Made by a program: the position numbers and the translations under genes. From Plantibacter sp. VKM Ac-2880 (GTDB lineage Bacteria > Actinomycetota > Actinomycetes > Actinomycetales > Microbacteriaceae), in assembly GCF_015351235.1 (NCBI RefSeq), contig NZ_JADKSJ010000002.1:620001-684000 (forward strand): DNA of 64,000 bases. Reading direction: 5' to 3'. Under the pieces are notes generated by a model. That model did not search any database. It saw only the letters and a list, made by a program, of their open reading frames with translations, and was not told where the DNA came from. Positions 36,030-45,147 of the stretch are shown here, piece by piece (positions within the stretch are counted from its first letter, which is position 1; each line of letters starts with the position of its first letter).

Positions 36030-36067
36030 CGAAGGGCCCGGTCGGATACTCCCGACCGGGCCCTTCG
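36030..36067 (+). terminator. Terminator after PBP pair
   Basis: Perfect 16-bp stem (36030-36045 with 36052-36067) and 6-nt loop, 16 bp after the PBP stop. No long T-run, but stable enough to end the PBP transcript. Confidence 0.75.
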
Positions 36068-36166
36068 GCGTCCTCCACGAGGGGCGCTCCGAGGATCCTC
36101 GGAGGGCGCACCCGGTACGCTCGGGGGACGGTCGGAACCACCCGACGACCGAGAAGGAGACGATCG

Positions 36167-37141
36167 ATGGCGGCACCCATGAGCACCGGCGGCAGACTCG
36201 GCACCGCGGCGGCCGTCGTAGCCGGCCTCGGCGCCCTCACCTTCGGGTACGCGTCCCTCGTCGAACGCAACGCCTTCACGCTCCGCCGGGTGACCGCTCC
36301 CGTCCTGCCACCGGACGCCGTGCCGATCACGGTGCTCCACCTCTCCGACCTCCACATGGCTCCGTGGCAGCGTCGCAAGCAGGCGTGGTTGCGCGAGCTC
36401 GCCGAGCTCCGCCCGGACGTCGTCATCAACACCGGCGACAACCTCGGCCACGAGCACGGCATCGACGGTATCCGTGCCGCGCTGTCCGTCTTCGCCGGCG
36501 TCCCCGGCGCATTCGTGCACGGCTCGAACGACTACTACGGTCCGAGCGCCAAGAACCCGTTCAAGTACTTCACGCAGACCTCCTCGAAGCACGTCTCCCC
36601 GACGACGCTCGACACCGGCGCGCTCGAACGGTTCTTCATGAAGGACCTCGGCTGGCTGGACCTCAACAACGCGGTCGGCGAGATCACCGTTCGCGGGACA
36701 CGACTCGACCTCTTCGGGGTCGACGACCCGCACAAGCACTTCGACCGCCTGGACACGCTGACAGCCCTCATCGATGAGCGGCTCGACGCGGAGACCCTCT
36801 CGACCGACGACCCTGCGTTGGCACACACCGTGACCGTCGGGGTGATGCACGCCCCGTACCGCCGCGTGCTCGACGCGTTCGTGACGCAGGGGGCCCAGTT
36901 CATCTTCGCCGGGCACACCCACGGCGGGCAGGTCTGCGTGCCCGGCTACGGCGCGCTCGTGACCAACTGTGACATCCCCCGCAAGCAGGTGAAGGGGCTC
37001 AGCGTGTGGCGCCACGCGCTCCGCTCCGCGTACCTCAACGTGTCGGCGGGCCTCGGGACATCCATCTACGCGCCGGTCCGTTTCGCCTGCCGCCCGGAGG
37101 CGTCGCTCGTGACGCTGCTCCCCCGCCGCACCGCGGTCTGA
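36167..37141 (+). CDS. Membrane-associated metallophosphatase (Rv3683-like)
   Basis: A 324-residue calcineurin-like phosphoesterase. One N-terminal hydrophobic helix, then metal motifs HLSDLHM, INTGDNLGH, and AGHTHGGQ. The usual GNHD motif reads GSNDYYG, with His replaced by Asn-Asp context as in the actinobacterial subgroup. Follows ponA2 as in Mycobacterium (Rv3682-Rv3683). Might act on a lipid-linked wall or phospholipid substrate (inference). AAGGAG precedes the ATG at 36167. Confidence 0.9.
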   Translation: MAAPMSTGGRLGTAAAVVAGLGALTFGYASLVERNAFTLRRVTAPVLPPDAVPITVLHLSDLHMAPWQRRKQAWLRELAELRPDVVINTGDNLGHEHGIDGIRAALSVFAGVPGAFVHGSNDYYGPSAKNPFKYFTQTSSKHVSPTTLDTGALERFFMKDLGWLDLNNAVGEITVRGTRLDLFGVDDPHKHFDRLDTLTALIDERLDAETLSTDDPALAHTVTVGVMHAPYRRVLDAFVTQGAQFIFAGHTHGGQVCVPGYGALVTNCDIPRKQVKGLSVWRHALRSAYLNVSAGLGTSIYAPVRFACRPEASLVTLLPRRTAV

Positions 37142-37162
37142 GGCGGCTCGGGGCGTACACCG

Positions 37163-37185
37163 CCCTTCGACAAGCTCAGGGACCG
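37163..37185. repeat. Copy of palindromic intergenic repeat
   Basis: CCCTTCGACAAGCTCAGGGACC-type copy 21 bp after the metallophosphatase stop. Internal partial dyad CCCT...AGGG lets it fold, so it could serve as terminator. Confidence 0.7.
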
Positions 37186-37189
37186 GAGC

Positions 37190-37448
37190 ATCCCCGAAAA
37201 CAGAGAAGCCCGGCCAGACAATTGCTTGTCTGACCGGGCTAATACTGTCGGGGTAGCGGGATGTGCAACCCGCCGGCTCAGCGGTTCGCCATCCCGAAAA
37301 ACAGAGAAGCCCGGCCAGACAATTGCTTGCCTGACCGGGCTTTGCTGTCGGGGTAGCGGGATGTGCAACCCGCCGGCTCAGCGGTTCGCCATCCCGAAAA
37401 ACAGAGAAGCCCGGTCAGACAATTGCTTGTCTGACCGGGCTAATACTG
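37190..37448 (-). repeat. Three 100-bp tandem copies of tRNA-Pro terminator plus tRNA 3' end
   Basis: The same block begins near 37190, 37290 and 37390 (exact 100-bp period). Each contains a 14-bp hairpin (37207-37240, 37307-37340, 37407-37440) followed on the minus strand by a T5 run. The two outer copies also carry a decayed acceptor and T-arm of tRNA-Pro (TCGGGGTAGCGGGAT...). In the minus-strand transcript, base changes in the stems give U-G pairs instead of mismatches, consistent with tRNA-strand termination. The copy next to the intact tRNA is its real terminator. Confidence 0.8.
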
Positions 37449-37522
<74 letters not shown>

Positions 37523-37645
37523 ATGGCCCGAAGGCCTTGTCTAGGATAGCCGATTTTTCAGCGGCTGTTCGCCACTTCCGAGAATCAGCCGATCCTGGAC
37601 CGGATCGATCGGGCGGCGTCGTCGACGCCCGACCGGTCCGTGATC

Positions 37646-38182
37646 TCAGGCCTGCTGGCGGCGGCGCACGAGGACGGTACCGAGCGCTGCGGCACCGACC
37701 GCGAGGAGGCCTCCGGCGGCCCACGGGAGGGCCGTTCCGGCGAAGCCGGTGTCGGCGAGGGCGTTGCCCCCGGCGGACGGGTCGGACGCGGCGGCTGCAG
37801 CAGCGGCCTCGGACGGGTCCAGGACCGTGAAGTCGGACGAGTCGCTCACGGCGCCCTGGGTCGCCGTCAGCGTGTACGTGCCGGCGGGGTCGGCCGCGGT
37901 GTCGATCGACACGTCGATGTCACCGGCCGCGTCGGCGACGGTCGACAGCGTACGGGTGGAGCCGCCTGCAGCGGACGAGTCGATCGTGATCGACACCGTC
38001 TGGTTCGCCGCCCAGAAGTCCGAGCAGGAGTAGGTGACCGCGGCGCCCCGGGCGACGCTCGCGGGCGTGATCGAGTTGCAGCTGCCCGGTCCGTAGTTCT
38101 CACCCTCGACGGCGCTGGCTGCGGTGGGCAGCGCGACGACGGCGAGGAGGACGAGTGCGGCGGCGGAGAGAGTTCGGTTCAT
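37646..38182 (-). CDS. Surface protein with LAXTG-like sorting signal
   Basis: A 178-residue secreted protein: signal peptide (MNRTLSAAALVLLAVVAL, cleavage near ASA-VEG), an Ig-like beta domain with one Cys pair (GPGSCNSI, VTYSCSDF), an Ala-rich linker, then LADTG, a hydrophobic helix and RRRQQA tail, the three-part cell-wall sorting signal. LADTG fits the LAXTG motif of class E sortases of Actinobacteria. Paralogue of the next gene. AGGGGCC precedes the ATG. Role unknown. Confidence 0.85.
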   Translation of the reverse strand: MNRTLSAAALVLLAVVALPTAASAVEGENYGPGSCNSITPASVARGAAVTYSCSDFWAANQTVSITIDSSAAGGSTRTLSTVADAAGDIDVSIDTAADPAGTYTLTATQGAVSDSSDFTVLDPSEAAAAAAASDPSAGGNALADTGFAGTALPWAAGGLLAVGAAALGTVLVRRRQQA

Positions 38183-38427
38183 GTGCAGGCCCCTAGGTGC
38201 GCGGATGGCGCATGCGGTGCGATGACGCGTCATGCGGACAGTGGGCCTGGAGCCGAGCACTGGTCACTCGTGGCCTCCATGGCCGTCATCATGCTAGGCC
38301 AGCGGTTGCCGCCGGAGCCGCCGAAAACCGCGGGATTCCGCGGATGTGACCACCTTTGGGGGTACGGGCACCCTGACCGCCCCGGGCCCACGAGACGTGC
38401 TCGCGGACCCGGGACCGGATGACCCGA
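38183..38427. other. Intergenic between the two surface-protein genes
   Basis: No gene. Contains the word GTGACCACCTTTGGGGGTACG (in part 38347-38366) that nearly recurs at 39156-39176 behind the second gene, so the duplication of the surface genes may have included flanking sequence. Confidence 0.4.
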
Positions 38428-38976
38428 TCAGGCGGTCTTGCGGCGACGGACGGCGAGCGCGGTGACGACGCCGGCGCCGACGACGAGCAGGCCGCCACCG
38501 ATCCACGGCAGGGCTCCACCGTCGAAGCCGGTCGAGGCGAACTCACGCTCGGAGACCTGGAATGAGGCGCTCTCGGTGGTCGCACCCTGGGTCGCAGTCA
38601 CCATGCAGGTGCCCGACTTCGTCGCGTCGGTCGAGATCGTCACGGCGAACGCGCGAGCGGCGTCGGCGCTGAACGTCCCGGAGGTGGGGACAGCGCTCTG
38701 GCCTGCGGCCTGCTCGGTCGCGTCGGCGGTGTTCGGCTTGGCGGGCGCGGGCACGCTGCAGCCCGGGCCGTCGACCGTGACCGTCACCGGGGTGCCGGGG
38801 TCGAAGGTTCCGTCGCAACGGAACACGGTGGACTCCCCCTGGGTCACCGAGACCGGGGTGAGCGTGGCACAGCCGGCGGGGCCGTACGTGGACGAGTCGG
38901 TCGCTGCGTTCGCCGCGGTCGGGACCGCGAAGACGGCGAGCAGGCAGAGCGATGCTAGGGCAAGGGTGCGCTTCAT
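38428..38976 (-). CDS. Surface protein with sortase-like signal (paralogue)
   Basis: A 182-residue paralogue of the 37646-38182 product. Signal peptide (MKRTLALASLCLLAVFAV, then ANA-ATD), an Ig-like domain with Cys in GPAGCATL, VFRCDGTF, GPGCSVP and GTCMV, then FASTG, a hydrophobic helix and RRRKTA. The FASTG motif departs from LAXTG at the first residue. ATG at 38976 chosen at the signal-peptide start. Likely wall-anchored. Confidence 0.83.
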   Translation of the reverse strand: MKRTLALASLCLLAVFAVPTAANAATDSSTYGPAGCATLTPVSVTQGESTVFRCDGTFDPGTPVTVTVDGPGCSVPAPAKPNTADATEQAAGQSAVPTSGTFSADAARAFAVTISTDATKSGTCMVTATQGATTESASFQVSEREFASTGFDGGALPWIGGGLLVVGAGVVTALAVRRRKTA

Positions 38977-39098
38977 GTGTGTATCCCCAAGGAACGTCGA
39001 ATACCCCTGCGTCCGCCGATTTCGGGTGGGCGTCCGCGCGAGGTTCCTCAGGGTCACGAATTCGGGTGCGTGGCTTCCTAAGGTGTTGTCATGCTATG

Positions 39099-40904
39099 TC
39101 AGGACCCGCAGTGAGGGAAGGTCGAAATCGTCGTTTTGCCCGTGATTCCGGGGGTTGTGACCAGGTTTGGGGGTACGTCGGAGGCCTTGGGAGCGACCAC
39201 CGTGAAGACGAGTTCGGTCGATGCCCCCGGAGTGAGGGTCACGTCCGTCTGCGCGTAGAGGCGACCATTAGGGTCGGTCACCGCCTTCACCGCGAGGTCG
39301 GTTCCGTCACTGGCACCGAGGAGGGCCGCGCCGAGTGGTCCGTGGATCACGACGCGCGTCGCGATGTCGCCGGGAGGGGTGCCGAAGCGCCCGCCCGCGG
39401 TCACGTAGTCGGGCAGGGACGTCGCGGCGTCCGCCGGCGCGGTGGACGTGAGGGTGACGGCGACGACGTATTCAGCGCCCTGGCTCGTGCAGCGGGCGTC
39501 GCGGAGGTCGACCTTCGTCTCCAGGTAGTAGTCCATCTTCGCCCGGGTGAGGTCCTCGAGGTACACCCCGGTGTACACGGCGTCGTCGTCGGTCGCGGGC
39601 GGGATCCCGGCGAGGGTCGTCTGGGCGATGAGCGTCTGCTCGGCGGGCACGGCACTCCAGAGGTGGAGCCGGTTCTCGGCAGCGGATGCCGACAACGCTT
39701 CGACGAGCGCGGCGGGGTCCGGTGACCGGGAGATCATGCTCTCGAACACCGAACCCGAGACGGCGGCGAAGAAGGCGTCCTGGACGAGCCGGTCCGGGAA
39801 CCGCGCGTAGACGTCGCTCAGGAGCGTCTTCGGGGCGTTGTCCGCGGTGAGTTCGGAGCCGTCCGGCAGGGCGACCGGGCCGGTCGCCTGCAGCAGGTGC
39901 GCGAGGACGTAGGGGTCGATGGCGACCACGGTGTCGATGGGCACGCCGAACACCCGGGTGCCCATGGCGGCGGCGAGTTCGCCGGTCCGGCTGAAGTCCA
40001 CCGTGAGGTTGGTGTCCTGGATGTAGGTGCCGAGGTTGTCGGTGTACACGTTCTGCTCGAACGGGGTGAGCGGCAGGACCGGGGCTGGGAACTTGGAGAA
40101 GTCGTCGCTGCCGCGGGTCCCGGCGAAGGAGATGACGCCGTTCTCCGCGTGGATGAGCGCCACGGCACCGGCGATGCCGCCGCTCGAGCGGACCTCCGCG
40201 TTGTTCTGGATCATCACCATGATGTTCCGCGGTCCCGCACCACCCGCCATGTCGGGCAGGAGGGCCGTGGCGCGCGCGGCGGTGTCGAGCATCGTGCTCG
40301 CATCATCGAGGGTCCGCGTGAGCTTCTCGACGGCGTCGGCGACGACCGGGAGGGCACCGTCCGTGCTGATCGTGTCGACGCGACCCGCGATGGCGTCAGC
40401 GGCGGCCGCGGCTTCGGCTTCGGCCACCCTCGGAGCGACGTCGCGCAACGGCTCGGTGGCGATCGACCCGTCGCCGGGGAGGAGCGAGGAGAGGTTGACG
40501 CGACCGGCGATCTCCACGACCGACGGGATCACCTCGTCCGCCACGTCGTCGGTCGCGGCTGCCGCCTCACGGACCGCGGAGAAGTTCACCCCGAAGAACG
40601 GGAGGACCTCGGCGGCGCGCCACACCGGATCGCTCGTCAGGGAGACGGCCTCGCCGGTGTGCGCCGACAACGACCGTCGGGTGGCGTCCGTCCCGCTCGC
40701 GTCACCGTCGAGTACGGCCGTCTGGAGGGTCTTGGCATCCGCCTGAGCCGCCTCGAGGGCGGACTTCGCGAGGGATGCGCGGACACCCAGCCACGCTCCG
40801 AGGGCGAGGACGACGAGGAGCACGGCCAGCGCGATCCACCAGAGGCGGGACCGTCGGCGACCACTCGTGGGGATGCCGGCAGTCGCCGGGCGTGGGTCAG
40901 CCAA
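39099..40904 (-). CDS. DUF4012-domain membrane/surface protein
   Basis: A 601-residue protein with one N-terminal membrane segment (about residues 22-42) and a large extracellular DUF4012 domain (NIMVMIQNNAEVRSSGGIAG and YTDNLGTYIQDTNLTVDFSR are its core motifs). Members are encoded near polysaccharide and surface-protein genes; function unknown. TTG at 40904 is the likely start: AAGGAG lies 5 nt upstream, and upstream ORF extension is non-homologous. Close to ugd, so a role with extracellular polysaccharide is plausible (inference). Confidence 0.85.
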   Translation of the reverse strand: MADPRPATAGIPTSGRRRSRLWWIALAVLLVVLALGAWLGVRASLAKSALEAAQADAKTLQTAVLDGDASGTDATRRSLSAHTGEAVSLTSDPVWRAAEVLPFFGVNFSAVREAAAATDDVADEVIPSVVEIAGRVNLSSLLPGDGSIATEPLRDVAPRVAEAEAAAAADAIAGRVDTISTDGALPVVADAVEKLTRTLDDASTMLDTAARATALLPDMAGGAGPRNIMVMIQNNAEVRSSGGIAGAVALIHAENGVISFAGTRGSDDFSKFPAPVLPLTPFEQNVYTDNLGTYIQDTNLTVDFSRTGELAAAMGTRVFGVPIDTVVAIDPYVLAHLLQATGPVALPDGSELTADNAPKTLLSDVYARFPDRLVQDAFFAAVSGSVFESMISRSPDPAALVEALSASAAENRLHLWSAVPAEQTLIAQTTLAGIPPATDDDAVYTGVYLEDLTRAKMDYYLETKVDLRDARCTSQGAEYVVAVTLTSTAPADAATSLPDYVTAGGRFGTPPGDIATRVVIHGPLGAALLGASDGTDLAVKAVTDPNGRLYAQTDVTLTPGASTELVFTVVAPKASDVPPNLVTTPGITGKTTISTFPHCGS

Positions 40905-41082
40905 GAGTGCTCCTTGTTCGGGTAGGCACAGCCTAGCCGTCAGTCGACGGGCGGAACGGGGCGCTGCACGCCCCCGTTTTGGGGCAAGCGGCCGCCCGTC
41001 GACCGGGCCGCGGGCACGCCATGGCCTACGATTGCGAGGTGCCGATGGCACGCCCGACGACCGATCTGGAGCCGCACCGCAG

Positions 41083-41520
41083 ATGACCCGCACACCTCGA
41101 ATCGTCATCGGGGTCCTGCTGCTGGTCTGCCTGTGCGTCATGCTCGGGATCGCGTTCTGGCCGACGCCCGTCGACGCCGACGGACGGGACACCCTGCTGG
41201 CGCTCATCGATCGACTCCAGGCCGCCGGAGCGCCGTCCTGGTTCGACTACCGCTTCGTCGAGTCCGCGGCGAACGTCGTGCTGTTCATCCCGCTCGGTGC
41301 ACTCCTCGCGCTGGAGCTGCCGCTGAAGCTGTGGTGGATCGCTCCGTTGACGACGACGACGTTCTCCGTCGCCATCGAGCTCGGCCAGACGCTGCTCCCT
41401 GCTCGGGTCGCGACGATCGCCGACGTCTACGCGAACGCCGCCGGAGGGCTGCTCGGCGCGACGATCGTGCTCGTCGTCCGACTCCTCGTCAGCGGTCAGG
41501 GGCGACCGAGACCGACGTAG
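41083..41520 (+). CDS. VanZ-family membrane protein
   Basis: A 145-residue protein with four hydrophobic segments and the VanZ-type centre (ESAANVVLFIPLGALLALEL, then TTTTFSVAIELGQ and YANAAGGLLGA). VanZ proteins give low-level teicoplanin resistance in enterococci; the actinobacterial members have unknown roles. Converges with ugd and overlaps its 3' end by 25 bp. Confidence 0.88.
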   Translation: MTRTPRIVIGVLLLVCLCVMLGIAFWPTPVDADGRDTLLALIDRLQAAGAPSWFDYRFVESAANVVLFIPLGALLALELPLKLWWIAPLTTTTFSVAIELGQTLLPARVATIADVYANAAGGLLGATIVLVVRLLVSGQGRPRPT

Positions 41521-42806
41521 CGCCAGCCGGCGCCACGCCACGCGTCGACGTCGAGGCAGTTGCGGCCGTCAACGACGATCTTGCCGGCGGTCAGCGCCGC
41601 CACCGCCTCCGGGTCGAGGGCGCGGAACGCCTTCCACTCGGTCACGACCACGACGATGTCGGCGTCGGTCACCGCCTCCTCGGCGGACTCCGCGAACATG
41701 AGCTGCGGGTGGAGACGACGCGCGTTGGGCACCGCCTCCGGGTCGAACGCGAGGACCTTCGCACCGAGACCGTTCAGCCCGACGGCCACGTCGAGGGCCG
41801 GCGAGTCACGGACGTCGTCGCTGTCGGGCTTGAACGCGAGTCCGAGCACCGCGACACGCTTCTGGTAGGCGCTCCCACCGAGCTCCTCGACGACGAGGTC
41901 GACGACCCGCTGACGACGACGGAGGTTGATGGCGTCGACCTCCTTGAGGAACGCGACCGACTCGCCGCGCCCCAGCTCCTCGGCACGCGCGGTGAACGCG
42001 CGGATGTCCTTCGGCAGGCAGCCACCGCCGAAGCCGACCCCGGCGTTCAGGAAGCGACGGCCGATGCGCGCGTCGTAACCGATCGCGTCGGCGAGCTCCG
42101 TGACGTCCGCGTCCGTGACCTCGGCGATCTCCGCCATGGCGTTGATGAACGAGATCTTCGTGGCGAGGAATGCGTTGGCGGCGACCTTGACGAGCTCGGC
42201 GGTCGAGTAGCCGGTGGCGACGAGCGGCGTCCCGGTGGCGAGCGCCTGCGCGTACACCTCGTCGAACGCGGCGCGGGCGACAGCGGCGTCCTCGGGGGCC
42301 GGAGGCAGACCGTAGACGAGCCGGTCGGGGGCGATGGTGTCCTGGACGGCGAAGCCCTCGCGGAGGAACTCGGGGTTCCAGGCGAGCACGGCACCCGTGG
42401 GGGCGACGAGTTCGGCGAGGCGCGCTGCGGTCCCGACGGGCACGGTCGACTTGCCGACGACGACGTCACCGGCCGACAGGTGCGGGAGGAGCGCCGTCAC
42501 CGCGGCGTCGACGTAGCGCAGATCGGCCGCATTGGAACCGGCCTTCTGCGGTGTACCGACCGCCACGAAGTGCATGGTCGCCCCGGCGGCGTCGGCCATG
42601 TCGGTGCTGAACCGCAGGCGACCGGACTCGACACCGGCGAGGAGGAGCTCAGGCAGTCCCGGCTCGAAGATCGGCGAACGACCGGCAGCGAGCGCCTCGA
42701 TCTTCGCGGGGTCGACGTCGATGCCGACGACCTCGTGACCGATCGATGCCATGGCGGCCGCGTGCACGGCTCCCAGATAGCCGCAGCCGATGACGGAGAG
42801 CTTCAT
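41496..42806 (-). CDS. UDP-glucose 6-dehydrogenase
   Basis: A 436-residue enzyme making UDP-glucuronate from UDP-glucose with NAD. N-terminal Rossmann motif GCGYLGAVHAA, GKSTVPVGT, the catalytic Cys in GFGGGCLPKD near residue 257, and C-terminal AFKPDSDDVRDSPA. Normal Ugd length. Supplies sugar acids for surface polysaccharide or cell-wall polymers. Overlaps tdk upstream by ATGA. Confidence 0.95.
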   Translation of the reverse strand: MKLSVIGCGYLGAVHAAAMASIGHEVVGIDVDPAKIEALAAGRSPIFEPGLPELLLAGVESGRLRFSTDMADAAGATMHFVAVGTPQKAGSNAADLRYVDAAVTALLPHLSAGDVVVGKSTVPVGTAARLAELVAPTGAVLAWNPEFLREGFAVQDTIAPDRLVYGLPPAPEDAAVARAAFDEVYAQALATGTPLVATGYSTAELVKVAANAFLATKISFINAMAEIAEVTDADVTELADAIGYDARIGRRFLNAGVGFGGGCLPKDIRAFTARAEELGRGESVAFLKEVDAINLRRRQRVVDLVVEELGGSAYQKRVAVLGLAFKPDSDDVRDSPALDVAVGLNGLGAKVLAFDPEAVPNARRLHPQLMFAESAEEAVTDADIVVVVTEWKAFRALDPEAVAALTAGKIVVDGRNCLDVDAWRGAGWRYVGLGRP

Positions 42807-43453
42807 GCGTGTGATCCTTCGCTGGTGGGTCGGACGGTGGGAGAGGTGGACGAGAGTCGGCCGCCGGACTCCTGCAGGTAGCAGACGCCGCAGAGCGATT
42901 CGTACGTGACCGTGGTGCCGTCGATGGCGACCTGGTCGCCGTCGAAGACGAAGGTGTCGCCGAACCGGCGCCCGTTGAAGATCGCCTTGCGTCCGCAGCG
43001 GCAGATCGTCTTCAGCTCCTCGAGGCTGTGCGACACCTCGAGCAGGCGGCGGCTCCCGGGGAAGGCCACGGTCTGGAAGTCGGTGCGGATGCCGTAGGCG
43101 AGGACGGGGATGCCCTCTAACAGGGCGATCCGCAGGAGGCCGTCGACCTGCCCGGCGTGCAAGAACTGCGCCTCGTCGACGAGGAGGCAGCTGACGTCCG
43201 CGCCGGTCTCCCCGACGACCCGTCGGCGGTGCTCAGCGAACACCTGGACCGCGTCGTCGTCCGGACCGAGCAGGAAGTCGGCGTCGCGGGTGACGCCCAG
43301 GCGACTCACGATGGCGGCGTCGCCCTTGGTGTCGAGGGACGGCTTGGCGAGGAGGACGCGGTGACCGCGTTCCTCGTAGTTGAAGGCAGCCTGGAGCAAG
43401 GCGGTGCTCTTGCCGGAGTTCATCGCCCCGTAACGGAAGTACAGTTTCGCCAC
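42803..43453 (-). CDS. tdk: Thymidine kinase (type II)
   Basis: A 216-residue salvage enzyme phosphorylating thymidine. P-loop GAMNSGKST (residues 9-17), the catalytic-region DEAQFL, and two zinc Cys pairs (CRCG and CGVC). Same short form as other actinobacterial TK1-like enzymes. The stop overlaps the ugd start by four bases. C-terminal tail of 20 residues is Ser/Thr-rich. Confidence 0.95.
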   Translation of the reverse strand: MAKLYFRYGAMNSGKSTALLQAAFNYEERGHRVLLAKPSLDTKGDAAIVSRLGVTRDADFLLGPDDDAVQVFAEHRRRVVGETGADVSCLLVDEAQFLHAGQVDGLLRIALLEGIPVLAYGIRTDFQTVAFPGSRRLLEVSHSLEELKTICRCGRKAIFNGRRFGDTFVFDGDQVAIDGTTVTYESLCGVCYLQESGGRLSSTSPTVRPTSEGSHA

Positions 43454-43546
43454 CAGGCAAGCTTAGGGTTCCGAGACGGCACCTGTTGCATCGCTGGCGA
43501 GGACCGTCGACAGCCGTTCACCTGCCCCGGAGCGGTAGAGACCGCG

Positions 43547-45013
43547 TCAGAGCGAGATGTCGAGCGCCTCGGCGGTGCTGCCGAGCACCTCGGCCGCCTT
43601 GGCGGGGGCGTCGTTCAGCGTCGAGCCGTACGTCGGGATCATCTCGCGAAGCCGTGGCTCCCACGCCGTCATGCGGTCGGGGAAGCACTTGCGCAGCACG
43701 TCGAGCATGATCGGGACGGCCGTCGAGGCGCCTGGTGACGCACCGAGGAGGCCGGCGATCGTGCCGTCGGCGCCGGTGATGACCTCGGTCCCGAACTGCA
43801 GGACGCCGCCCTTGTCCTTGTCCTTCTTCATGACCTGAGCGCGCTGGCCGGCCTCGATGAGGTACCAGTCCTCGTCCTTCGCCGTCGGCAGGAACTCCCG
43901 CAGGCTCTCCATCTTCTGCGAGCGGGACTGCAGGAGCTGCCCGACGAGGTAGGTGATCAGGCTCGGGTTGTCCTTCGCGACCGCCAGCATCGGGAAGAGG
44001 TTGTGCGGGCGGACCTGGGTGACGAGGTCGAGGATGGAACCACGCTTGAGGAACTTCGGGCTGAACGTCGCGTACGGACCGAAGAGGAGGCTCGCCTGAC
44101 CGTCCACCACGCGGGTGTCGAGGTGCGGGACCGACATGGGCGGGGCACCGACCGAGGCCTGGCTGTAGACCTTGGCCTGGTGCTTCGACACGACCGCGGG
44201 GTTGTCGGTCCGGAGGAACTGGCCGCCGATCGGGAAGACGCCGTAGCCCTTGATCTCGGGGATGCCGGACTTCTGCAGTAGTTTGAGCGCCCATCCACCG
44301 GCTCCGACGAACACGAAGCGCGCGTTGATCTCCATCGGCGAGCGGCCGAGCGTCTGCCGACCCCGGATCCGCCAGGTGCCGTCTTTCAGCCGCTTGAGCG
44401 AGCGGACCTCGTGGTTCAACCGCACGTGGGCGGACGGCGCCGCGTCGAAGAGCTTGTGGGTGAGCGAACCGAAGTCGACGTCGGTGCCGGCCGTGATCCG
44501 CGTGGCGGCGATGCGTTCGCCGACGGCGCGACGGTTGATGAGCAGCGGCGCCCACTCAGCGATGACCGCGGGGTCTTCGGAGAACTCGATGCCCGCGAAC
44601 AGCGGCTGGTCCTTGAGCGCCTCGTACCGCTTCCGCAGGTACTCGACGTCCTTGTCGCCACGCACGAAGGTCATGTGGGGGGTGGGGTTGATGAACGTGT
44701 CGGGCTCGCCGAGCAGGCCCTCCTCCACGAGGTGCGCCCAGAACTGGCGGCTGAGCTGGAACTGCTCGTTGATGCCGATGGCCTTGGCCGGGTCGACCTG
44801 ACCGTGGGCATCCTGCGGCATGTAGTTCAGCTCGCAGAGCGCCGCGTGACCCGTTCCCGCGTTGTTCCACGGGTTGGAGCTCTCGAGCGCGACGTCGCTG
44901 AGGCGCTCGTAGACCTCCACCTTCCAATCAGGCTGCACCTGGTGGATGAGGGCGGCGAGCGTGGCGCTCATGATGCCACCACCAATGAGGGCTACGTCGA
45001 TGGTTTCGGTCAC
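43547..45013 (-). CDS. mqo: Malate:quinone oxidoreductase
   Basis: A 488-residue FAD enzyme of the TCA cycle that passes electrons from malate to quinone. FAD-binding start DVALIGGGIMSATLAALIHQ, NNAGTGHAALCELNY, the Mqo-specific GYGVFPIGGQFLR and the C-terminal LLGASPGASTAVPIMLDVLR, all intact. The start is GTG at 45013. Peripheral membrane protein by family. Confidence 0.97.
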   Translation of the reverse strand: MTETIDVALIGGGIMSATLAALIHQVQPDWKVEVYERLSDVALESSNPWNNAGTGHAALCELNYMPQDAHGQVDPAKAIGINEQFQLSRQFWAHLVEEGLLGEPDTFINPTPHMTFVRGDKDVEYLRKRYEALKDQPLFAGIEFSEDPAVIAEWAPLLINRRAVGERIAATRITAGTDVDFGSLTHKLFDAAPSAHVRLNHEVRSLKRLKDGTWRIRGRQTLGRSPMEINARFVFVGAGGWALKLLQKSGIPEIKGYGVFPIGGQFLRTDNPAVVSKHQAKVYSQASVGAPPMSVPHLDTRVVDGQASLLFGPYATFSPKFLKRGSILDLVTQVRPHNLFPMLAVAKDNPSLITYLVGQLLQSRSQKMESLREFLPTAKDEDWYLIEAGQRAQVMKKDKDKGGVLQFGTEVITGADGTIAGLLGASPGASTAVPIMLDVLRKCFPDRMTAWEPRLREMIPTYGSTLNDAPAKAAEVLGSTAEALDISL

Positions 45014-45147
45014 CAGAGCAGTCTAGTCGCGGCGAGGCACGAGCTCTCCACGCGCGCGAGGTCAGTGATCGTCATTCGTCGGATAGCTCGATGTCGAGAC
45101 AGTTGCCCGCGACGTGCGCGGCGTCCGCTCGACTGCCGAGTGGAGCC

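Noticed and set aside
37190-37448. Possible CRISPR array
   Set aside because: Regular 100-bp period but the spacers are also repeated and include tRNA sequence; no cas genes. The 84-bp, 22-bp and 20-bp arrays are rejected for the same reason.
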